From: Acidipropionibacterium acidipropionici
Lineage (GTDB): Bacteria > Actinomycetota > Actinomycetes > Propionibacteriales > Propionibacteriaceae
Assembly (NCBI RefSeq): GCF_001441165.1
Contig: NZ_CP013126.1
Location: forward strand, 1,083,551 to 1,147,550
Reading direction: 5' to 3'
Length of the DNA: 64,000 nucleotides
Numbering within the stretch: the stretch's first letter is position 1; each line of letters opens with the position of its first letter. Shown here piece by piece: positions 57,962 to 64,000 of this stretch. The notes under the pieces were generated by a model. That model made no database searches. It was not told the DNA's origin and saw only the letters and a program-made list of their open reading frames with translations. A program made the position numbers and the translations under genes.

Positions 57962-58276
57962 ATGCCGTGGATCGTGCTCATCGTGTCCGGATCCTTCGAG
58001 GCGGTCTGGGCCACCGCCCTTGATCGCACCCGGGGGTTCACCCGCCCACTCCCGATCATCGTCTTCCTCGTGGCCATGACCGCGAGCGTCACAGGCCTCG
58101 GCTACGCCCTGAGGACCCTGCCCACGGGCACCGCCTACGCCGTCTGGACGGCCGTCGGGGCGTCGCTCACCGTGGTCTACGCCATGATCACGGGCACTGA
58201 ACCGTTCTCCGTGGCGCGTGTGCTCCTGCTGGCCGGGATCGTCGGCTGCGTCATCGGTCTCAAGGCGCTTTCCTGA
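57962..58276 (+). CDS. gdx: Guanidinium exporter, SMR family
   Basis: 104 residues, four membrane helices. The N-terminus PWIVLIVSGSFEAVWATALDR has the essential membrane Glu (Glu13) and the Gdx/SugE-type motif before GFTRP; helix 3 ends TAYAVWTAVGAS. Dual-topology dimers exchange guanidinium for protons. The guanidine-III riboswitch directly upstream supports this over a multidrug role. GGAGG lies 6 nt before the ATG. It is convergent with jag, with a bidirectional hairpin between. Confidence 0.92.
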   Translation: MPWIVLIVSGSFEAVWATALDRTRGFTRPLPIIVFLVAMTASVTGLGYALRTLPTGTAYAVWTAVGASLTVVYAMITGTEPFSVARVLLLAGIVGCVIGLKALS

Positions 58277-58368
58277 GCCCGTCCGGTTCGCCCACCATGG
58301 CGGCGGTCGGCACACGCCACCTCACCCCTCTGCAGGCACAGACCGGACCCGGGCGAGGCGGATACGAC

Positions 58369-58409
58369 GATGCCCGGCCGCGAGGAATCACTCTTCGCGG
58401 CCGGGCATC
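58369..58409. terminator. Bidirectional terminator between gdx and jag
   Basis: Perfect 15-bp arms, GATGCCCGGCCGCGA (58369-58383) and its complement (58395-58409), 11-nt loop, between two convergent genes. Confidence 0.75.
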
Positions 58410-58496
58410 CGGTCACTCATCGTCTCGGGCCGCCCCCGGGGTCTGCGACCACGATGGTCGGGTCGGCAGTCTGCCCAACCGCCCGGTCGGACGGCG

Positions 58497-59123
58497 TCAG
58501 TCCTTCGAGATGACCACGTGGCGCTTCGGCTCGACGCCCTCGGACTCGCTGGTCAGCCCCGCCGCCGCGGCGGCGTCGTGGACGATCTTGCGCTCGAACG
58601 GGTTCATCGGCGCCAGGTGGGCCGGCTCCCCGGTCTCCTTGACGGCCTCGATGGCCTCGGTCGCCAGGATGAGCAGCTCCTTGCGCCGGGTCTCCCGGTA
58701 TCCGGCGACGTCGAGCATCAGCCTTGAACGGTGCCCGGTCTCGGTCATCACCGCTAGACGGGACAGCTCCTGGAGAGCCTCCAGAACCTTTCCGTCGTTG
58801 CCGACCAGGGTCTGGGACTCGGTGACGATGGAGATGTGGGCCCGGCTTCCCTCGACATAGGTGTCGATGTCGCCGTCGAGATCGGCGATGTCGAGAAGCT
58901 CCTCGAGGTAGTCGGCGGCGATGTCGCCCTCCTCCTCCAGGGGATCAGCGGGCTCATCGGACTCGTCGTCGTCCGAGTCCTCGTCCTCCTCGGAATCCTC
59001 CGACGCGACGTCCGAGTCCTCCTCGACCGGCTCGGGCTCGACGTCAGACTCCTCGGTCTCCACCTCGACGGCAACGACGGCAGAATCCTCATAGACGACG
59101 GTATCGACGCTCTCTTCGCTCAT
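58497..59123 (-). CDS. jag: Jag/KhpB RNA-binding protein
   Basis: 208 residues. A very acidic disordered N-terminal 75 residues, then a KH domain (VEGSRAHISIVTESQTLVGNDG split around the GxxG-like loop GNDGKVLEAL) and a C-terminal R3H domain (LAPMNPFERKIVHDAAAAAG). It binds RNA and affects cell division and envelope in Gram-positives. The ATG at 59123 has AGGA 9 nt upstream; an ATG at 59132 is too close to it. Normally rsmG follows; here gdx and an IS follow instead. Confidence 0.9.
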   Translation of the reverse strand: MSEESVDTVVYEDSAVVAVEVETEESDVEPEPVEEDSDVASEDSEEDEDSDDDESDEPADPLEEEGDIAADYLEELLDIADLDGDIDTYVEGSRAHISIVTESQTLVGNDGKVLEALQELSRLAVMTETGHRSRLMLDVAGYRETRRKELLILATEAIEAVKETGEPAHLAPMNPFERKIVHDAAAAAGLTSESEGVEPKRHVVISKD

Positions 59124-59210
59124 GACACTCATTCCTTCAACTGGCGGGCCCGCACGCCCGCGATCTGGTGGCGGCCGTCATGGCCGCCGGAGACATGGGG
59201 GTACGACGCC

Positions 59211-60302
59211 TCAGTGTTTGCGCTTGGCCCGTGACTGACGGGCCGGCTGCTGACGGCGGACGACCTGCGTACCGCCGTCGGCGGTCTTGCGCACGGTCTG
59301 ACGGGCGACTCCACCCTGGCGGGCGACCATCGGCCGGGAGTTCGGGTCAGCGGGGTCGGCGACGGCCACCGGGGTCGCCGTGACCTTCTTGCGACGGCGC
59401 TTCTCGCGACGCTCCCGCTCGATCTCGTCGGGATCCTTGCCCTTGGCGCGCATCCGCTCCTGCCAGTCGATGTAGGCGGGGGTGTTCGGCGTCGGGTTGT
59501 TCCGGATGAGGATCTCCTGCTGGCCCAGAGTCCAGATGTTCGACGCCGACCAGTAGAGCATGACGCCGATCGGGAAGCTCAGGCCGGTGAACAGGTACAT
59601 CAGCGGGAAGAGGTAGACCATCATCTTCTGCTGCTGGGCCATCGGCCCGGTCAGCGACTCCGGCGGCATGTTCTTGCGCATCAGCTGAAGCTGCGTGTAG
59701 AAGAGGGAGACCACCAGGATGATGATGAGCACCAGAGCGACGATCTGGGTGGCCCCGAAACCGTTGTTGATGGGCAGGAAGCGCCCGGCCAGCTCGGCGC
59801 CGAAGATCTTCGTGTGCTGCAGGGAGCTCACCAGATCGGGGTTGTCGACCATGAACTTGCCACGGGCGATACCGCGCGAGGCGCCGTCCAGCACCCGAAA
59901 CAGGGCCAGGAAGATCGGCATCTGCAGCAGCAGCGGCAGACACGACGCCGACGGATTGACGCCCTCCTCCTTGTAGAGGTTCATCATCTCCTGGCCGGCG
60001 CGCTCACGATCATCGCCGTACTTGTCCTGGATCGCCTTCATCTTCGGCTGGATGGCCTGCATCGACCGGGACGAGTTGATCTGCTTGACGAAGAGCGGGA
60101 TCAGCAGGATCCGGATGAAGATCGTCAGGAAGATGATGGCCAGTGCCCATGCCCAGCCGGAGCTCTGGCCGAGCACGCTGGACCACAGGTTGTGGAAGAG
60201 CACGAGCAGTCCGGAGACCGCCCAGTACAGCGGGATCATGATGGCGTGGCCAATGGATTGGATGCCATCCCACAGGCCAAGAATGACCATCGGGCTCATC
60301 AT
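59211..60302 (-). CDS. yidC: Membrane protein insertase YidC
   Basis: 363 residues with five to six membrane helices. The 60KD_IMP core includes IFLTIFIRILLIPLFVKQ with the conserved Arg in the groove, LLLQMPIFLALFRVL, and FPIGVMLYWSASNIWTLGQQ. The C-terminal 75 residues are strongly basic (ribosome contact). GAGGTGA precedes the ATG. Part of the rpmH-rnpA-yidD-yidC-jag operon. Confidence 0.95.
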   Translation of the reverse strand: MMSPMVILGLWDGIQSIGHAIMIPLYWAVSGLLVLFHNLWSSVLGQSSGWAWALAIIFLTIFIRILLIPLFVKQINSSRSMQAIQPKMKAIQDKYGDDRERAGQEMMNLYKEEGVNPSASCLPLLLQMPIFLALFRVLDGASRGIARGKFMVDNPDLVSSLQHTKIFGAELAGRFLPINNGFGATQIVALVLIIILVVSLFYTQLQLMRKNMPPESLTGPMAQQQKMMVYLFPLMYLFTGLSFPIGVMLYWSASNIWTLGQQEILIRNNPTPNTPAYIDWQERMRAKGKDPDEIERERREKRRRKKVTATPVAVADPADPNSRPMVARQGGVARQTVRKTADGGTQVVRRQQPARQSRAKRKH

Positions 60303-60320
60303 CAGTTCTCACCTCAGGTA

Positions 60321-60806
60321 TCAGTGGGCGCACCGTGAAACCGCGGGTTCGCCGACGGTTCGCTGATGCTTCCCGGGCCGGCGGGCCCGGGGGTGGTTCC
60401 AGTTCGCGGGTGCTCCCGCGGGTTCATCCGGGCCGGGTGGCCCGGGGATCGTGTCATGGTCCATGGACGCGGTTCCTTCCGCATCCGGACCCAATTGTGC
60501 CTCAACTGTCCGCTGGGCCTGACGCCGCTCCCACTCCTCGGCCTCTGGGGTGCCGGGGACCGGGTCGTAGCCGCCGTTCGACCAAGGATTGCAGCGCAGG
60601 ATCCGCCAGACGATCATCGGCGTCGCCCTCAGGACGCCGTGCACCTGCAGTGCGCGAAGACCGTAGGCCGAGCAGCTGGGCTTGTACTTGCAGACCTCGC
60701 CGTAGAGCGGGGAGATGAGAAGTCGCCAGGCCTTGACGAAGCCGATCGCCAGCCAGGTCACCGGCCTGAACCGGATCCTGCCGGGAACCTTCTCGATCCC
60801 GCTCAT
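60321..60806 (-). CDS. yidD: Membrane protein insertion efficiency factor YidD
   Basis: 161 residues. The core LISPLYGEVCKYKPSCSAYG and MIVWRILRCNPWSNGGYDPVP are the YidD signature with its conserved Cys. The 65-residue Pro/Gly/Arg-rich C-terminal extension is longer than usual. ATGA overlap with rnpA. Confidence 0.92.
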   Translation of the reverse strand: MSGIEKVPGRIRFRPVTWLAIGFVKAWRLLISPLYGEVCKYKPSCSAYGLRALQVHGVLRATPMIVWRILRCNPWSNGGYDPVPGTPEAEEWERRQAQRTVEAQLGPDAEGTASMDHDTIPGPPGPDEPAGAPANWNHPRARRPGKHQRTVGEPAVSRCAH

Positions 60807-61282
60807 GCTCGGTGATCCCGTGCCGAGGCACGGTCCTTGGTGAGCCCGGAGGTACGGGTCTCGAGCTTGCGCAGCGCCCCCGACCAGGCGGAGCCGAGGT
60901 CGTCGGCCAGTCTCTCCGGGCGCGCAGAAGACCCCGGCAACGCCCTCACCACGAGGAGGGTGTGATCCGGGGTGGTTCGCAGAAGGTCTCGGCTGAGGTG
61001 ACGCAGCCGCCGCTTGACCCGGTTGCGGGTCACGGCGTTGCCGACCGCCTTGGAGACGATGAAACCGACCCTCGGATCGGCCTCGGTCACCTCCAGAGGG
61101 GACAGTGCATTTCTGGAGGGCAATGAGTTGTCCACAGGGTCTGTGGACAACTCGGATGTTCTCGTGGGCTGCGCCTGCCTGGCGGCATGGACGACAACTG
61201 TCGGGCGACCGGCCCGCACCCCGCACCGCACCACGGTCCGGAACTCACCGGACCGGTGCACCCGGGAGCGGGCTGGAAGCAT
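60803..61282 (-). CDS. rnpA: Ribonuclease P protein component, with an inserted segment
   Basis: 159 residues against about 120 normally. Family core: RVHRSGEFRTVVRCG at the start and PRVGFIVSKAVGNAVTRNRV followed by KRRLRH, the RNA-binding arginine-rich motif. About 30 extra residues (about 36-68) separate the first strand from PRVGF. Part of this segment (STDPVDNS) is encoded by an inverted pair of DnaA boxes. Start ATG follows GAGGG. It completes RNase P with the catalytic RNA, not in this window. Confidence 0.92.
   Translation of the reverse strand: MLPARSRVHRSGEFRTVVRCGVRAGRPTVVVHAARQAQPTRTSELSTDPVDNSLPSRNALSPLEVTEADPRVGFIVSKAVGNAVTRNRVKRRLRHLSRDLLRTTPDHTLLVVRALPGSSARPERLADDLGSAWSGALRKLETRTSGLTKDRASARDHRA
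61125..61153. promoter_or_regulatory. Inverted pair of consensus DnaA boxes inside rnpA
   Basis: TTGTCCACA (61128-61136) and TGTGGACAA (61142-61150) form a perfect 12-bp inverted repeat (GAGTTGTCCACA and complement) with a 5-nt centre, in the coding part that is additional to the RnpA family. Confidence 0.7.
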
Positions 61283-61292
61283 GGGTGAGCCC

Positions 61293-61427
61293 TCAGGCCG
61301 TCAGCTTGGCGCGTCCCCTGCGGCGGCGAGCGGCCACGATGGACCGGCCGGAACGGGTACGCATCCGAGCGCGGAACCCGTGGTTACGGGCGCGACGACG
61401 GTTGCTGGGCTGGAAAGTGCGCTTCAC
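61293..61427 (-). CDS. rpmH: 50S ribosomal protein L34
   Basis: 44 residues: [20 protein letters not shown] then [20 protein letters not shown], unmistakable L34. The GTG at 61427 follows GGGAG. First gene of the operon; divergent from dnaA across 435 bp. Confidence 0.97.
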   Translation of the reverse strand: MKRTFQPSNRRRARNHGFRARMRTRSGRSIVAARRRRGRAKLTA

Positions 61428-61670
61428 GGGGATATTCTCCCTTGTATCTTGAGGATCACCCGGGGCGGTCGACGATGCCGTCTCCGTATTCCGGGGCGCC
61501 CGGTCGGGCGCATCAGAAAGGCGTCGCCGTAGGCAGCGACTGGTCAACGATACGAGCACGACCCCCCTTCGGGCAAACCGGACAGCCACGACGCCGGCCC
61601 CGGCAGACCGAATCGATCCGCCCCTGCGAAGGGACACGCCGAGCCGTCGCAGGAAGAGGGGCCGAACCGG

Positions 61671-61762
61671 TTGCACCTGCCCCCATGCGTTGTTAGCGTC
61701 ACCGACTACGGACAGGCCGCTGTCCACAGCTACGATGTCCTGTGGATAACGATGTGGACAAC
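61671..61762 (+). promoter_or_regulatory. dnaA promoter and DnaA boxes
   Basis: TTGCAC (61671-61676), 17 bp, TAGCGT (61694-61699) is the best promoter. Downstream lie CTGTCCACA (61720-61728, one mismatch), TGTGGATAA (61741-61749) and TGTGGACAA (61754-61762), suited to autoregulation by DnaA. The rest of the rpmH-dnaA space (61428-61670) shows no gene; rpmH signals there were not resolved. Confidence 0.6.
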
Positions 61763-61862
61763 TTGGGGACGGCCGTCCTCGGACCGCACCGCAGGCCGGT
61801 GAGCAGGGCTGATTCAACACAGCACGGCCGGGAACGACGAACGACGGGGACAAGGTGGTGGC

Positions 61863-63401
61863 ATGAGTGATGCGCAATCCACTGGTGGGTTCAGACCTGT
61901 CAGCCACTCCGAAGGCGCGAATCCGCCGGTGACGCATCCCGACGCCATCCTGCCTCCCCCGATGAGCGCCCAGACCCCGGTGGACCCGGCGGCCGAGCTC
62001 AACGAGGCCTGGACGACGATCACCCGCAAGGTGACCCCGGCCAACCGCGCCTGGCTCACCAACAGCCAGCCCGTCACCATGCACACCTCCACCGCGATGA
62101 TCGCGGTGCCCAACGAGTTCACCCGCGACCGCATCGAGACCAAGATGCGCAGTGAGCTCGAGGAACTCCTCTCCGACCACTTCCGGCGTCCCATCCACCT
62201 GGCCATCACGATCGACGCCGATCTCGAGCTGGCTCTGGGAGCCCCTGACAGCCCCGACGATCAGGAGGAGGAGCTCCCTCCGTCCAACTTCGTCCCCAAG
62301 GTCAACCCCGGCGACCCCGACGTCGTCCAGCTCGATCCCAGGACCCCTGAGAACCAGGCCGCCGACCTCAACGGCTCGGTCCGGCTCAATCCCAAGTACA
62401 CCTTCGACTCCTTCGTCATCGGGGCCTCCAACCGCTTCGCCCACGCCGCCGCGGTGGCCGTCGCGGAGTCCCCCGGCAAGTCGTACAACCCGCTCATGAT
62501 CTACGGCGGATCGGGCCTCGGCAAGACCCACCTGCTGCACGCCATCGGCCATTACGTCGTGAACTACTACGACAAGGTGAGGGTGCGCTACGTCTCCACC
62601 GAGGAACTCACCAACGACTTCATCAACGCGATCGGCACCAACACCGCCAACGAGTTCCGGCGCGCCTATCGCGACGTCGACGTCCTGCTTGTCGACGACA
62701 TCCAGTTCCTGGAGAAGAAGATCCAGACCCAGGAGGAGTTCTTCCACACCTTCAACACCCTCCACAACGCCCAGAAGCAGATCGTGATGACCTCCGACCG
62801 GCCGCCGAAGCTGCTGGAGGCCCTCGAGCCGCGCCTGCGCAGCCGCTTCGAGTGGGGGCTGATGACCGACATCCAGCCCCCGGACCTGGAGACCAGGATC
62901 GCCATCCTGCGGCGCAAGATCTCCTCGGAGCGGCTGACCGTCAGCCCCGATGTGCTGGAGTTCATCGCCAGCCGGATCCAGACCAATATCCGCGAGCTCG
63001 AGGGCGCCCTCATCCGGGTCACCGCCTTCGCCAGCCTCAACCGGCAGCCGGTCGACATGTCGCTCGCCGAGGTCGTGCTCAAGGATCTGATGCCCGACGG
63101 CCAGGACTCCCCGGTCACCGCGGAGCGGATCATCAACGAGACCGCCGGCTACTTCGGCATCAGCCGCGAGGATCTGCTGGGCACCTCCCGCACCCAGACC
63201 GTCGTCACCGCCCGCCAGATCGCGATGTACCTGTGCCGAGAGCTCACCGACCTGTCGCTGCCGAAGATCGGCGCGGAGTTCGGTGGCAAGGACCACACCA
63301 CCGTGATGCACGCCGACCGGAAGATCCGCTCGATGATGGGGGAACGCCGGCAGATCTTCAACCAGGTCTCCGAGCTCACGAACAGGATCAAACAGAGCTG
63401 A
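61863..63401 (+). CDS. dnaA: Chromosomal replication initiator DnaA
   Basis: 512 residues. Domain I (about 40-125), a short acidic domain II, AAA+ domain III with Walker [10 protein letters not shown] (Lys about 221), Walker [10 protein letters not shown] (about 274-282), and C-terminal domain IV with the DNA-binding signature [14 protein letters not shown]. It opens oriC by binding the boxes at 55.8-56.0 kb. Standard position is directly beside oriC and reading toward dnaN; here it is 6 kb away and reads away, in a segment flanked by inverted IS256 copies. The gene itself and its 5' signals look undamaged. Confidence 0.97.
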   Translation: MSDAQSTGGFRPVSHSEGANPPVTHPDAILPPPMSAQTPVDPAAELNEAWTTITRKVTPANRAWLTNSQPVTMHTSTAMIAVPNEFTRDRIETKMRSELEELLSDHFRRPIHLAITIDADLELALGAPDSPDDQEEELPPSNFVPKVNPGDPDVVQLDPRTPENQAADLNGSVRLNPKYTFDSFVIGASNRFAHAAAVAVAESPGKSYNPLMIYGGSGLGKTHLLHAIGHYVVNYYDKVRVRYVSTEELTNDFINAIGTNTANEFRRAYRDVDVLLVDDIQFLEKKIQTQEEFFHTFNTLHNAQKQIVMTSDRPPKLLEALEPRLRSRFEWGLMTDIQPPDLETRIAILRRKISSERLTVSPDVLEFIASRIQTNIRELEGALIRVTAFASLNRQPVDMSLAEVVLKDLMPDGQDSPVTAERIINETAGYFGISREDLLGTSRTQTVVTARQIAMYLCRELTDLSLPKIGAEFGGKDHTTVMHADRKIRSMMGERRQIFNQVSELTNRIKQS

Positions 63402-63476
63402 GGGGATAACCCCTTCGGAACCCCACTCTCGCAACTCTGTTGGTGGGCAGGTCGCTGCCCCGGGCCGGTCCGGATC

Positions 63477-63530
63477 CCCGCTCAACGGGGGTTTGCGTCG
63501 CGCTAGGGCCGCAAACCCCCGTTGAGCGGG
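63477..63530. terminator. Terminator hairpin downstream of dnaA
   Basis: Perfect 21-bp arms (63477-63497 and 63510-63530) around a 12-nt loop. The arms contain CCCGCTCAAC and GTTGAGCGGG, the same half-site as the hairpin at 39718-39789. The IS256 target site begins at the next base. Confidence 0.8.
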
Positions 63531-63538
63531 AAATTCGT
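63531..63538. repeat. 8-bp target duplication, dnaA half
   Basis: AAATTCGT, the complement of ACGAATTT at 56190-56197, directly beside the IS256 right end. Confidence 0.75.
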
Positions 63539-64000
63539 GGTCAAGTCCCTTGTAGTGGTGTATCCGTTTCGTGATCTTTCGATACGGGGTCAGGCTGTCA
63601 GTTCGGGTGGGATGGGGTCTGCTCCTTCCAGGCGGGTCTGGTCTTCGCTGACGGGGGTCTGAGGGATCCGTGAGCGTTCCAGGACCTCCAGGCCCAGGTA
63701 GCGCCGGCCCTCGGCCCACTCATCGGTCTGCTCGGCCAGCACGGCCCCGACGAGCCGGATGACGGCCTCCCTGTTGGGGAAGATCCCCACGGCATCGGTA
63801 CGCCGCCGGATCTCCTTGTTCAGCCGCTCCTGGGGATTGTTCGACCAGATCTGGCGCCACACGTCGACCGGGAAACTCGTGAACGCCAACAGGTCGGCCC
63901 GCGCGGCGTCCAGATGGGCATGGACCTGGGGAAGCTTGGCCTCCACATAGTCCAGCAGCCGGTCGAACTGGGCATCCACGGCGGCCGCGGAGGGCTGGTC
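63539..64000 (-). mobile_element. IS256-family insertion sequence, copy 2 (cut by the window edge)
   Basis: The right-hand 462 bp of the same element as copy 1, in the opposite orientation and, as far as compared by eye, the same in sequence. Its other end lies beyond the window. Confidence 0.88.
63590..64000 (-). CDS. IS256-family transposase (copy 2, partial)
   Basis: C-terminal 136 residues, the same as copy 1, including the catalytic Glu region [19 protein letters not shown]. The N-terminal part is outside the window. Confidence 0.92.
   Translation of the reverse strand, partial: DQPSAAAVDAQFDRLLDYVEAKLPQVHAHLDAARADLLAFTSFPVDVWRQIWSNNPQERLNKEIRRRTDAVGIFPNREAVIRLVGAVLAEQTDEWAEGRRYLGLEVLERSRIPQTPVSEDQTRLEGADPIPPELTA

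Noticed and set aside
61293-63719. An open frame of about 800 codons on the minus strand across dnaA and rpmH
   Set aside because: It is antisense to the certain dnaA gene, shares its end with rpmH and takes its start from the IS256 transposase in another frame. A GC-rich shadow frame.

Overview
The window is GC-rich actinobacterial chromosome around the replication origin, most likely from the Propionibacteriaceae (an Acidipropionibacterium- or Propionibacterium-like organism). This rests on the dnaN-recF-dciA-gyrB-gyrA-DUF3566 block, a biotin pyruvate carboxylase beside malic and lactate dehydrogenases, a cobalamin riboswitch, and many apparently leaderless promoters of the TAnnnT-N6/7-ATG kind. 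The genus is inferred, not proven.

Layout. 0-3.3 kb: 5' part of the anaerobic ribonucleotide reductase gene nrdD, with a cobalamin riboswitch and NrdR boxes in its leader, then about 1.6 kb of hairpin-rich non-coding DNA. 3.3-7.1 kb: a DUF222-HNH nuclease, a GNAT acetyltransferase and a MetE-like protein. 7.1-19.4 kb: pyruvate and lactose metabolism (pyc, two lactate/2-hydroxyacid dehydrogenases, NAD malic enzyme, acetolactate synthase, beta-galactosidase). 19.5-25.8 kb: a tyrosine phosphatase, then a patch in which four successive genes (ABC ATPase, two membrane proteins, an MFS transporter) each carry one frameshift, with an IS630 element inside the ABC operon. 25.8-30.1 kb: ArsB/NhaD permease with a CBS protein, vapBC, and a broken higBA-like pair lying between tRNA-Ile and a second copy of its 3' end. 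30.1-33.5 kb: an SDR and a PadR/DUF1048/ABC-2 efflux operon. 33.5-39.6 kb: ribose operon rbsRACBKD with a palindromic operator. 39.8-55.6 kb: Gfo/Idh oxidoreductase, DUF3566, gyrA, gyrB, a BadF/NAGK-type kinase, dciA, recF, a DUF6226-like gene, dnaN and a MacB-type ABC transporter. 55.8-56.04 kb: oriC with a cluster of DnaA boxes. 56.2-64.0 kb: an IS256-family element, gdx with a guanidine-III riboswitch, jag, yidC, yidD, rnpA, rpmH, dnaA, and a second IS256 copy in opposite orientation running off the right edge.

The main result is that gene order at the origin is rearranged. The segment 57646-63538, with dnaA and rpmH-rnpA-yidD-yidC-jag, lies between two inverted IS256 copies. The 8-bp sequence ACGAATTT flanks the outer end of the left copy (oriC side) and the inner end of the right copy (dnaA side), as expected if one target duplication had been split by an inversion between the two elements. 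Flipping the segment back restores the standard order rpmH-dnaA-oriC-dnaN-recF-gyrB-gyrA.

Other signals: an inverted pair of consensus DnaA boxes inside an extra segment of rnpA; two NrdR-like boxes 31 bp apart at the edge of oriC, resembling those in front of nrdD; and hairpins with the same arms downstream of dnaA and of the ribose region.
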